From positions 1 to 64,000 of the forward strand of contig JAAMPI010000033.1 in the NCBI GenBank assembly GCA_013054445.1: 64,000 nt of DNA. Direction: 5' to 3'. The position numbers and the translations under genes are program-made. This DNA comes from Cudoniella acicularis (Eukaryota > Ascomycota > Leotiomycetes > Helotiales > Helotiaceae). The notes under the pieces are model-generated. The model saw only the letters and a program-made list of their open reading frames with translations. It was not told where the DNA came from and made no database searches. Positions 45,465-56,464 of the stretch are shown piece by piece (within the stretch, counting starts at the first letter, position 1; every line of letters starts with the position of its first letter).

Positions 45465-48228
45465 AACGACGTGATCGATCGTAAACACCAGTTCCGTGGC
45501 TTTTCCCAATCATCTAATTATTCTCTGTATCTGCAATACCGCTGGGCTGTGCTGCACTGCCATGGCCGTAGACTGATGTAGGCCACAAAGCTCAGCAATC
45601 TGGTGGCAAATCTCACAATGATGCCGATTTCGGGCTACCCGCGAGGCCGTAGGCCCGTAGCCTTCAGATTCGATTTCGACTTTGCTGCACCACGCAAATG
45701 ATCGTAAGCAGAAAGCTTCATTCTGCAAGACAGACCTGCACTGCATTCTTCCATCTGGGTGACCTGTTTGTTAATTTCATGTGGACGAGTCTACGATCAG
45801 TATTTCCCGCCCCTGTCACCAATGCCGGCGCATGATACAATGACGACAGAGTCGAAATCTTTTGCACCACTTTTGCCCCAAGGCTTTCTGCACATATATT
45901 GACAACGCTTGCTGCCTTGGGAAGCTGGGAGACATACAACCTTGAGGTGACGGAATTTGTGCAATTCATTTGATGTCAACAAGTCTTACACAGAAACCTG
46001 GCTCGTGCAAAGAGGCGGAGGATGTGCAGGACTTAATCACAATGTTGCTTACCCCGAGTCTTCACGGTTGGTCTGTCTCACGGTCACGTCCCATTTCTTC
46101 TTTTCTTGGTTTCGAAAATAACCTTACCTCCTTCCACAGATCGACGAAACGATCTGGAACTTCAAACATTCGACGATCATTGCAAGACCTCAACTACGTC
46201 AGCCTTCTGGAGGCGAGAAGAGAAGGAAATTCACTTCAAAGCACACGCAGCTTGGTTTTGATTACCTAGGCCGGTTCCCAAGCCTCGCTGGCTGAACCCG
46301 CCACAGGAGAACCCTCAATTACGTTGATCTCGCAAAAACCATCAAAGCCAAATCTGAGTGGATATGAAGACCTCAAGACTGCCACGTTATGTTTCGAGTC
46401 TTCCTTGGATCAGCACCTCGATTGTCCAGCGCCCAATCTGCTTCTCTTGCCAAAAAAAAAGTCCTCAATGTTGGAGGTCACGCTAAGCTCTGATGGTGTA
46501 TGTACTAGTCTCATTGAAATATGGCCATGCCAAAGAACAGCACAAAATCATTCTATCGGGTTGCTCTCCTTGGGAAACTAGGTTTTGCAGGAATTGTTTC
46601 TTTCCATGGGACTTAACAACACACGTTCAAGAGAACCGTATGGTTTTATTCAGGACACCAACTCGCAATCGCTGGAATAGCATCCGAGCCTCCTAATCTG
46701 TCGAAAAAATAAGTTCTTCACATTTCTTGCTGGAATTGAGAAGGAGACTTGATTCATGGCTTAGGTGGAGGCAAAATTTTGGAAATCAATCAACGCAAAG
46801 GCTAACATCTTAAATTTATTTCCTAGCTGATGTTATGGTCTTCCATCAAGGGAGGGGTTTCCGCTAAAGAACGCCACCCATGGATTAAACACCGGATGCC
46901 GTGGTCAACGGTTGTTGTGTATCGCATAAGCAACAGAAACCCCGCCAGTGATATCAGCTGGGAATTTATCTGTTTAGCTAGGATTACGAGGACGCATCAC
47001 CCGCCACGACATATATCCAATACCTCGAAAGAAGCCCAGACATATTTCGGACTAACCAGAGAAAAGAGTTTTGGAATACGAAGAAACAATGGTTGGCACC
47101 TGCCAAACTTACTTGCCAAGCACCCGAACCGTCATCCGACTAGAACTCCGAAGCAGATGGCATACAATGAAGTGTGGATTCGAGGCGATTCATACGTGAG
47201 ATCTTTCAAATTGAGCACACCGCTTAATATCTACTCCTTACCGATTGTGCTCCTAGATTGCCTAATGGAATTCTTCCTTTGGGACATTGGATGAGAACTT
47301 TCGGGGAATTGGATACATCGAGCCCAAAGATCCGAACTACCCACCTATCGCCTTCGGCGAACCATTTTCCATGTTTGAAGGAACACCTTGAACACTGGCT
47401 CTTACGTAAGCCTTGATTACTCTTAACTAACTTCATTGGGATTGCTTTTCGAACCTTGACGGATCCCATGAGGTGGGTTCGTGGCTCTGGAAACGTACGG
47501 AAGAATCTGTGGAACTAGTTAAGTGAAGTTCAATTCCCAGAGCAGCCAATCATGTTTAAAGAATTTAATAGAGGGTGAGGGATTCTTCCTTCCTTCCTGC
47601 GCTGAGACCTTATTGTTTCGTGCCACACTAACACCGGGTACAACAGGCAACGTCCAACCACAACTGCTCATGACATCAAACTGGTCCGCTGCGCCACGGA
47701 CGTCTTTTACCGAATATGTCCGAACGCTGAGTTGACTGAATAGAGAATAGCGAATGCTGTTCTGGCCTGGAAACGGCGAAGTGAAAACAATCCAGCTTTG
47801 GGACGTGAAAAGGTAATTAATTCTACAGAGAAATCGACTGCGAGTTCAATGAAGGCCTTAGTCTGACTTTTCTAGAAACCAGACGGCAGGTTTTGGCTGG
47901 AAGTCAAGCCTTCTTAGTTGACGGTGCTAACCGCCGACCAAGCATTGGCATGCAAGATGAACGGGCTAAACTTTCGACCAAAGGGTGACGACGACTGGTT
48001 ATGCATATCATTGCAACAACAACAGGGTATCACGATGATAGCGAAAGGGAGTGCAGGGTGGAATTCTTGTGATGCTCAATTCATATACGCGATGGTCGTA
48101 TCCAAGCCAACAATCAGAACGTAACTCGTCAACGATCTTTCAATCCAGCCACCAACATATTACAACATCTTCCTCGTCGGACTGTATTCGAGATCCAGCT
48201 TGGAGATGGCGTTGACAATAATGCTAAT
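45465..48228. other. Decayed coding-like region, unidentified
   Basis: From about 45970 to 47480 several plus-strand frames look like protein remnants: EPSITLISQKPSKPNLSGYE; then VLQELFLSMGLNNTRSREPY; then TYIQYLERSPDIFRTNQRKE; then RLPNGILPLGHWMRTFGELD. They are separated by stops and shifts and do not match any family I can name. From 47500 to 48228 nothing is recognised. Most likely one or two old pseudogenes. Confidence 0.35.
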
Positions 48229-48482
48229 CTAGCAACATCCCTCCTCACAGCCACAGCAGCAGCAGTCACATCCACATTGCTCCTCACCACCACGCATCGA
48301 AACGTCGCCAGAGGTGCTCATTTGGGGAGCAACGGACTATTATCAAAGTATTAGTCGGACAAAGGCCTCACGAACTGATGTCCATGGCAATGATTGCTTA
48401 CGGGTTGGGAAGCCTCAACGCTGGTAGATTGGGTGGTCATTTGCTCAGCGACCTGGGCAGGCTGTTCGTTGATGGCAGGCAT
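48229..48482 (-). CDS. 62-residue Cys-rich mini-protein (metallothionein- or CYSTM-like)
   Basis: Model: complement(join(48229..48336,48402..48482)); intron 48337-48401 (GTAAGC..AATAG), phase 0. A second intron at 48493-48546 (GTGAGC..GATAG) probably lies in the 5' leader, ten bases before the ATG. Seen: exon 1 codes for MPAINEQPAQVAEQMTTQST SVEASQP, and exon 2 for SVAPQMSTSGDVSMRGGEEQ followed by CGCDCCCCGCEEGCC and a stop. Nine of the last fifteen residues are Cys, with CxC, CCCC and CxxxCC spacing; the rest is soluble, Gln/Ser-rich, and has no hydrophobic span. Family knowledge: fungal CYSTM proteins have a similar polar N-terminus and Cys-rich end but with aliphatic residues among the Cys; metallothioneins bind Cu or Zn through CxC/CC clusters. 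This one is closer to a metal-binding tail (inference). Confidence 0.7.
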
Positions 48483-50026
48483 ATTGATGGAGCTATCACC
48501 CAATTAGCACTCGGTATTCGACAGGCGTCACCGTCTTTAAGCTCACCTTGTAGAAAGATATTTGGGATAGTGATAAGGATGAGGAGTGTTTGGAGCAAAA
48601 GTGTGACTTGGAGATGAGATGAAAGAGGGAGAGAGGTGGGGGAGCAGGAAACGGGACCTTCAGCTGCGCTTATCTACTCCGCTGGCGACACGCCGACCGC
48701 TCTTTTATGCCGCAAGCTGATTTGCCTGGATCGGGCTGGTCTGCGGCATCCAATGCATCACTACTTCGATCTCACCCATTTGTTGACTTGTTCGGGGCGA
48801 TTCACCAATCAGCGGCGTCACTTCGAGACCCGTGAACCTTTCTGCCTGTGCACAAATCCTCCAAACATGCATTGCAGCAGCAACAGAAGCACAGCCTCTA
48901 TATCCAACACGCCCTACGGTGGAGCTGAACCAATGGCTCGCACTGCCGAGGTGCCGTTAAATGGAGCTTGCCTTGGCGGGAGATCTGACCCGCCATTATC
49001 ACGTGAAAATCAGACTTACGAGTCACGAGCCGTTGGACCGTTTGAGAGCGCATTGTGCGGTCCGTGTCACCCACGTACCTGATCCACAAACGGGGTATCC
49101 GTTACGTAGCTGTCCTCGCTATCGTCACAAACAACGCAACGGCGCCACCTCAAGCAGAACTTATTGCTGCTTCTGGCACAGCAACTCCGACTGGCGAGAG
49201 CAACCAAGCTCACCAAACCACCACCCATTCCCGTGAGGAGTCGCTCAAAATAGTGGCCCAGTGATAAGCATGAAGGCCGGCTTCGTTACCATCGATTTGC
49301 TACCATCCGGACACTTGTACATTTGATTCGAATCGTTGAACAGCAGGTTGGGCCTTCTACCTCAAGCTTAGCGCATGTCAAAATGAGCTTACCAAATGCG
49401 ACCGAAATCAGCCGAAATATCCTGTAAACGCTGTTGGTTATAACGACTTTATACCAAGCCCCTCCTCTTTGCAAACTCTCTCTTTGAAATTTTCACTTGT
49501 TATTCCTCTTCCTCCAAACGCTAAGTGTGCGTAGCGGAATCCCTCGACCGTGAATCAGCAAATCAGAGGCTAGCCGGAGAGCGGCCCCGGTCTAACCATT
49601 AACTTCACGAACGCCTCACTGTATGAAAGTCGGGGACCCAGTGTCCATAAAGGTCCATGCCTGTGCCTAGAAATGCCAGAGAATATTCCTTGTACCAAAT
49701 GGGCCGATTTAAATCGATCTTTCTCATCCTGGAATAGAAAAAGGCTGGAATGAGAGGTTTGCATTGGTTGCTTACCGTGTGAAATATCCACACTTCAATT
49801 CCAAACCTGTATCAGTTCCCGATGCGGCTGAGAGAAGGGGCACTCGATAGTCATGCTGTTCAGTGTCAGGTTGAATTGATCATTCCTCTTTGAGTAACGT
49901 AGTACGCCAATTCTCAAGTTATGTTTATAAACTTGGATTCTGCTCTTCCGTCATTTCATCGTTTTCTTCGCACATAAAGTCCTACCTTTTCCCAAGTATT
50001 TTCTTTATTTAAATCACATATTCAAC
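48483..50026. other. Promoter side of two diverging genes, otherwise empty
   Basis: Contains the likely 5'-leader intron of the Cys-rich gene (48493-48546) and its promoter. The 148-codon frame at 48636-49082 lies in that promoter, has no ATG-supported domain and is probably chance. 49300-50026 leads to the MARVEL gene; nothing else recognised. Confidence 0.45.
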
Positions 50027-51034
50027 ATGTCCAATAACCATGCTCTTCCACTGCCACGTGCAATTCTAGCATTGAGAGTTATACAGTTCGTCGTTGGTGT
50101 TGCGGTTCTTGGGCTCTCTGCCTATGATGTCGCTTACCTCCTTCGATGGTGATAGCGTAATGCTCTTTACTGTAAGTGATATGAATCCTGCTGCAAAACA
50201 TTCCTTACCCTTCACAAGGCTCTCGCGACCATAGTCATCAGCGTCTACATTTTTATGTCAAGCATTGCTCTCCCAGTTGCCTACAATTATTGGGCGATTC
50301 TTAGTCTCGACATTTTTGCCATTATCTGTAAGCAATTATCCTTTTGTCGAAGGAAAGACGTGGCTAATTAATTTACTGAAGTCTGGGTCATTTCATTCTC
50401 TCTGCTTGCGTCGGAGATCGCAGCCTATTCGTCGTATTTCAAAACGGCTGCTACCTACACTTGTACCTATTACTATGGTTACTGCCTAAAGAAACGTGAA
50501 ATGGACCTTGTACCTCGCGCGATCACCAACATTTACACATATCTAAATGCAATGATCGCAGCTGCGGCACTCGGAGGACTTGAGTTGTAAGAAATGATTG
50601 GTCTTAATTTCGATGGTACATGCTAAGTTGTTTTAGCATCCTCTTTATGATCACTTTAATTTTCACTTCCATATATCTCTCCCGTCACCGCGCTGCTCGA
50701 GGACATTGCATGCCAGCCAAAATCGGTGTTCCTCCCGCCCTCTCTAGTGCCGTACCAATCATGCAGCAGGTGGTGCCTCAACAGCAGCACACACCTCAAG
50801 CACCACAGCAACAACCATACGCTCCTCAACAGCAGCAACAATCACAACCTTAATACCAACAGCAACAGCAACAAACATTACCCCCTCAAACAACCTGCGT
50901 ATCCTGAAGGACCAGCGAACGTCCCTTCACCTCAGCAGCAGCAGCAGCAGCAGACCTCTCCTCCTCAACAACCACCTTATCCTACAGAGCCAGTCTACGT
51001 TCCTCCAACGAATCAGCAGCAACCCGAAGTATAG
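50027..51034 (+). pseudogene. MARVEL-domain membrane protein with Gln-rich tail, frameshifted
   Basis: Exons 50027-50171, 50219-50327, 50382-50586, 50637-50853 (first stop) or further to 51034. Introns have GTAAGT, GTAAGC and GTAAGA donors. Seen: TM1 RVIQFVVGVAVLGLSAYDVA; TM2 TIVISVYIFMSSIALPVAYN; TM3 FWVISFSLLASEIAAYSSYF; a loop with two Cys (TYTCTYYYGYC); TM4 MIAAAALGGLEFILFMITLI; then a Gln/Pro tail (QQVVPQQQHTPQAPQQQPYA). This four-helix plan with a Cys pair in the second extracellular loop is that of fungal MARVEL proteins of the plasma membrane. Breaks: one extra base near 50143 moves AYLLRW.. out of the frame that continues SFDGDSVMLFT; in the tail a TAA (50851-50853, possibly from CAA) and another shift separate it from QPAYPEGPANVPSP..QQPEV. 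Confidence 0.7.
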
Positions 51035-52345
51035 AATCCATCACGATGTTTTGAACAATGGTTTTCTTTCAACCTATCATGCGAATATCTGCACGAGTGG
51101 ATATACCTTTATTGAGTCCAGATCGACATTTATACCAGAAATCTTACGTAATTATGTAGTTCAACCATCAATGTACTGTACTGTATTTTTAACTGTTTCT
51201 GCTGTATATTCCTTTCTGTCATACAACTCTAAAACTCCAAAATTACCATTGTCAAACCATCCTTCTCTAGAGTAGTAGCGATTATTAAGGATGGTTGAAA
51301 AAACTGTAATCAGAAATTTCCCCCATCCAACGGACTTTTTCATCCGTCCCTCACGAGCTCATCACCGATTCCCGTCACTCATCCGATCCCTCACAAAAGT
51401 CTGCCCATCCAGTCATCACCCAGCTTCTCATTCCTCCCTACCTTGTAAATAGCCACTGATTTAGTGACATATTTCACCACTCTCATCACCTCGGACACGG
51501 CACAAAAACCCCCCTTCCCCCCCCGAGCGCTACCAAAACCGTTTTTCTTGTATGACCTGCAAGTCACGCCGGCATCCCCCATACCCCAAAACGGTCTAGT
51601 GGCCAAGCTGCACCATTATTCCCGAACACGAATCAATTTTTGCATGCTGTGCAACACCGCTTTGGTGAGAACCTTGTTTTTTTTTATCCCGAGATGGGGA
51701 CGGATCGGAGAAACATCAGATGGTTATCAGGTACCGACCGGCACCGGAAGCCTTGGCGGGGTAGCAGTGTTATGCATATTTACGGACAGGCTTGTTTTGG
51801 GCAGCTTGTTGACCCCGCCAATTGTTTTTCGTTTGCTTCGTGATATTTTTTGATACGAAATCTTTTATATTTTTACGGAACTCGAGCTTGGCAAGTGCTC
51901 AACGACACGAAGGGAATATGTGTGTTCATGGTGAGTTGGCGATGGCGTTTTGGGGGTGTGCGAGACTTCTTATGTAAAGTATTGTTGTTCTCACAGCTTT
52001 CATTTGGCAAAACGTTCGAGAATACGAAGAGGCGCTGATGGCTTGCGGTGAGTTTGTGGTACGATGGCTTGGATGATGGTTATTTTAAGGTAGAGAGGTG
52101 ATACACGATTGGGAGAAGTGAATGAGGGGAAAGCGAAGTCCCTGGATGGCGTTATGCAGCTTGAGGGCTGCTCTTTGGTTGCCACAACGCCGAGAGCGAT
52201 CAGCTGTACCACAAATTGTATAAGAATGTTCAGCTATTCCTTTGGTGTTCCTTTAATTTAACTTCAATTTCATTTTGAGAACCTTTGTTAAACTTGAAAC
52301 GACATCGACAAAAATAATTAAGAGCTGAAAGCAATAATACACAAC
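51035..52345. other. Spacer
   Basis: No supported gene. Short overlapping frames at 51390-51860 on both strands have no domain. The end is the leader of the next secreted-protein gene. Confidence 0.45.
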
Positions 52346-53560
52346 ATGCAACTTACTCACTTGTTGAGTTTGATGGCGACGATCCTTCTTGGAGCAGCAA
52401 AAGCCAACCCTGTTCCTGACTCCGCCGGCTTTTCGCAATCAGATCCGACACCAACTCGCAAGTTTACTCTTGCGGCTTTTGAATCTCCCTGGTAAGTTTT
52501 CCAAGTTGTCTCTGCTTTCTCGCATTCCTCACACCGACTACCCTTTCGGTCACTTCAAGTCTCCATCCCTGTACACCTAAAGGTCCATGCTAACACAAGA
52601 AAAACAGGCCGGCAGGATCAACCAATCCTGCGTCCCACAACATAACTGGTCTCGCCGTGGAAGCCAAAGACGGAAGTTTCTATCTCAATCCTGCGGATAA
52701 GAATCCGCCGACGGCTGTCTTTTGGGTGGATGAAATTGGCCAGACTTTCTTGGTGAGTCTTTGTTTTGGTTTTCTCCTGTTCTAAATGCTGGTGCGTTTT
52801 GGCTTTGAATTTGGGAGATGGGAAACTTGAAGGTATATATGTATCTTTGGGTGCTTGAAAAGAAGTGTGGTTTCTTCGAGGTAGAAAGTACTTGTTTATA
52901 TTCCTTATGCTCTCCAGTTCAACGCATCGTCTAGCTTTTGGATAGTTTTTTCCTTTTAGTTTCCTCATGCCCCTCTTCTCCTCTTCTCCTTCTCTTTTCC
53001 ACTCCGTCTCTCATCCAATCTCAACTCGTCTCTACTCCCCTCCCTCTCATTCGCATTCACCATTCGCACTTTTTAATCAAAACTTCCCACTAACCCTCTC
53101 TCCCCCAAACAGCAAGGCAACCCACCCCAACAACTCTACCTCGATACCCAATCCGGGGCCCTCAAAAGCCAATCACCAGGCCTGCCCTTCACTAACGGCG
53201 CCTACATAACCAACTTCGTGCACCTCGGCCAAGGAACCACAGTCACAGTGCCAATTGCTGGCGAGCCAGGCTATGCCAATGCTGGTGGCGGTACGTCCTT
53301 CCCCCCTCTATCACCCACTCTTTTACTTCCTTTTCTACCCAAACAGATAAAAAGCAGTCACAAGTGGAAGAGCTTTAATACTAATGCAAGAGAAAACAGG
53401 AACCTTCCAATGGCTCGGCGCCCCCAACGACAGCTGGTTCTTCTGCCCTACATCGGATAACAGCGGGTTGCTTCAAATTTTGAAAATCGTAGGGGGTGGT
53501 AGTCAGAATTTCAATTCTTGCTTTGGGTATGCGCTTATTGCTCTTGATTATACCGGTTAG
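52346..53560 (+). CDS. Secreted phiA/IgE-binding-like protein, four exons
   Basis: Model: join(52346..52491,52608..52752,53113..53290,53400..53560), 209 aa. Donors are GTAAGT, GTGAGT and GTACGT; acceptors are AACAG, AACAG and AACAG. Seen: signal peptide MQLTHLLSLMATILLGAAKA; then FTLAAFESPWPAGSTNPASH NITGLAVEAKDGSFYL; YLDTQSGALKSQSPGLPFTN; TTVTVPIAGEPGYANAGG; and GTFQWLGAPNDSWFFCPTSD followed by NFNSCFGYALIALDY. One Cys in FFCPTS and one in SCFG could form a disulfide. Family knowledge: the order (A..SP, GL.V.A..G.FYL, FW.D, FFCP.......C..Y.L) follows the phiA-type secreted proteins also seen at 39805, though the two are far apart in sequence. The third intron-exon border (GG|GT) rejoins a normal Gly-Thr. 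The second intron is 360 nt, long for this genome. Intact. Confidence 0.8.
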
Positions 53561-54971
53561 GTTTTATTCGAGAGGAGCAAGGTGGTTTGGGGAAATTGGG
53601 TAAGAATGAGTGGTCAGTGATGATTTATGAATATACGAAGAAATGATTTGAGCAGTAAGGTGGTAGTTGAATGTGGTAAATTGATAATTGATAATCTAGG
53701 GGATTTTGAGTACATGATGTGATGTATGAAATGATTTGATTTGATCTGAAGCGAAATGAAGTGCTGATTGTTCCTTTCCCTTTGGGTAATTTCGAATTTC
53801 GTTTCTTTTGCCCTTTTTTCTGAGGAAGATGGCTCTTTTCACTCATAACCCTCGCCTCGAGCATCAAGACCTGCTGCAAGAAAATCCAATTAAAGCCTTC
53901 TATTATTGCTAAACCTTTACCCAAAAGCCATCCACCAGCCAATTACCCAGCACTCAAAACCCGAAATCTTCACCACAGCTCAAAATCCTATAAAGTAATA
54001 ACCATTGAATAAAACCACCAAATCAAAAGCCCAAAATACAAAGTGAAGCCAATGAAGGTCAAAGTAGAACGAACCTCTCAATCAACAACCGCTTAACTCC
54101 TTTCTTTGCTCGTGAAAAGGGGCAGGGCAGGGATCTAAGCGAGACTCAAATCAACTTCTCGATTTTCTCAAACAAAAACCGTTCGTAAAAAAGATACAGT
54201 GCGCAATAGAATTAAAAAATCTAAGACTTAATTTTTTTAATATATATATACGCCGGTCGACCCTGAAATAAGTTAGTGAGTGACAACTCTCAGCCAACCA
54301 CCCGAATCCTTTCCGATTCAGGGGTCCGTTCTAGTTGTTCAGCCACGACACTTCAAAGAATAACTACCATGTAATCAAACAAGACCCTACAAAAGAACAC
54401 ACTCGGCAATAAATTTACCTTGTCTTTTCCTCCATGACTCCGCGACCGTTTGAGTTTGTGGTTATTTAATTGTTTTGAAGTGTTTAGTTGAAGGATTCTA
54501 CTGCAGAGCTCGCCCTAACATCTATGAAACGCATTGCATGAATCACTTCATATCCCGTTTAAAACAAAACATCCTTACTGGGCGATCATTCAAGTTTCGA
54601 ATTATTCTCAATCGCTAGAATTTGATAAATTTTCACGTGAAAGTGAGGAACTGATGTAGATTTTAATTTGATTTTCATATGTTTTTATCTCATCCTCTGG
54701 AGAGTATATGCTTTGGTATAAATTACCCCGCCCTCATGCCTATCATTCCTATCATGCCCTGCCCGTCCCACTTCATCATATGTGCATGACCGCGTATATA
54801 TAGACAAATTCCTGCTCCCATATACCTCATTTGTCAAAGCTATGCCTGCCCCGATAAAAATTAACGCCCTGTATATGCAATACCCCCTGTGCTCCAGGCT
54901 TTGTAGCCATCTAAATGCCGCTTTATGCAAAAACATATATATACAAAAAAAAAATCTATCGTTGTCATCTT
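53561..54971. other. Spacer
   Basis: Downstream of two convergent genes. Contains repeats of ATTTGATTT type near 53730 and a (TA)n run at 54240-54251; no gene seen. Confidence 0.45.
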
Positions 54972-56464
54972 TCACATTGCCGCGTAAAGCATTCCTGCGC
55001 CAACTGCGGCCATGGCGCCCAGTTTCATTGGGGCCGCAGTTCTCTCCGCACCTGCTTTTGATGTTGCGGTTCCGACCCCGAGGGTCACCGTTCCACCGGC
55101 CATGGTGCCACTGCCAGCACCTGCCGAGGCAGAGACCGCATTTTGGACATTGGTCGCAGAAGGAACAGCTGACGTTCCGGTGCCGATCTCAACAACATTG
55201 TTTGATGTGGCATTGAAGTTCGTTTGCGCAATCGAGATTTCGTTGTTGGCCAAATCGTACACCAGGTAGGCTGATCGAATGAAGGTGTCTCCCAGCACCG
55301 CGGTGCCAGTTCCTGCGGGAGCAATGCCGAAAAGACATGCTTTAGTCCCGTCTGAGAAGGTTAAAGGTCGGCCGTTGGAAGCAGTGACTGGAATAACCAT
55401 TTCATCCATCGTAACTTGAATAGTTGGGGTGGTAAATGTGAAACCTAAAGTGGAGGAGTTCGAAGCCAATGAACATGGGACGTAAGCTGCTCCTTCTTCA
55501 GAGTCGTACTGGGCACCAACCATCTCGTAGATAGCTTCCGTCATCGCATCTGGTAAGTATGTCAGAGAGCTTCCAGAGTCGAGAAGTACAGCCTGGGCCT
55601 GGTTCTTGGCAATAACTGTGTCTCCAAATGATATCCCAGTGAGGGTGATGAGAAATTCCGCGTAGACGCCTGATTCTGTTTGAATTGGTAGGGTGGCAAG
55701 TGTGCCTTTGAATTGATCCGTGTCGACTCCGCCAAAAAGAATACTTCCAGTGCTAGCATCAAGATCATTCAGCCACAGGCTGTAAGCGTTCGATTGAATC
55801 AAGTTATCGGTCACCATCTGTGCGGGCAGGTTATTATAGGCGGCCTTCCCAGCTCTCCCAACCTGAACTTCATTTACTGCGTATCCAATGCCTAAGATGC
55901 CCTCAGCCGCGGAGCTTGTATATCCAATTCCGAATTGAAGTGTTTTCAAAGTACTCGAGCCGATCGTAATCGTGTCGGAAACGTAATCGCCGCTTGCTCC
56001 TGACCCATCAACGTACGAAATATTGAAATAGCTCCCAATGTAGGAGTACGTTGACGACGAATTCGCCGAATACGTCCCCGCAAATTCACAAGGTTTCGTC
56101 TTCCCACTACATAATGTTGATGTTGGTGTATTAACCCATAAATCGCTACTTCCCGTATCGATGTGCAACCGTTGCTTTTGCGCTGGTGTTCCTATCGTAG
56201 CATTGGCGAAATAAAGGGTTTGCTGTGGAATATTAGTACTCATCAGAGAAATATGTTGCCTCGACCTACCTCATTGTCCAACGTTGCTGATACCGTCCCT
56301 CTTCTACGTAATTGATCTCTTTGTAGGGGATCTGGCACCGACTTTCTTTGGACTGGAAATCCAACGACTCGAGGTGGCCCATCCGTCCTCCGATGCAACG
56401 AAATTCCTTCTGTGCAAGTTGAAAGCAGGCCCGCAGCTACAGCAAATGTCGAAAACCCCCTCAT
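54972..56464 (-). CDS. GPI-anchored aspartyl protease (yapsin/candidapepsin type)
   Basis: Model: complement(join(54972..56222,56270..56464)), 481 aa; intron 56223-56269 (GTAGGT..CACAG), phase 0. Seen: signal peptide MRGFSTFAVAAGLLSTCTEG; a pro-region with the dibasic/tribasic site QLRRRGTV, where mature enzyme would start; the two catalytic motifs DTGSSDLWV (Asp 87) and DSGSSLTYL (Asp 280); the Cys pair TLCSGKTKPCEFAG; YVDGSGASGDYVSDT (flap region); a Gly/Ser/Thr/Ala-rich stalk (SASAGAGSGTMAGGTVTLGV); and a hydrophobic C-end MKLGAMAAVGAGMLYAAM preceded by small residues, fitting a GPI signal. Family knowledge: A1 peptidases of this plan sit on the plasma membrane or wall and process surface proteins after basic residues. 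The gene is intact, with many N-glycosylation sites. Confidence 0.92.

Noticed and set aside
48636..49082. 148-codon plus-strand frame
   Set aside because: Composition and lack of domain suggest chance; it overlaps the promoter of the Cys-rich gene.
50726..51034. Separate Gln-rich gene
   Set aside because: It is the out-of-frame continuation of the MARVEL protein tail and has no own start.
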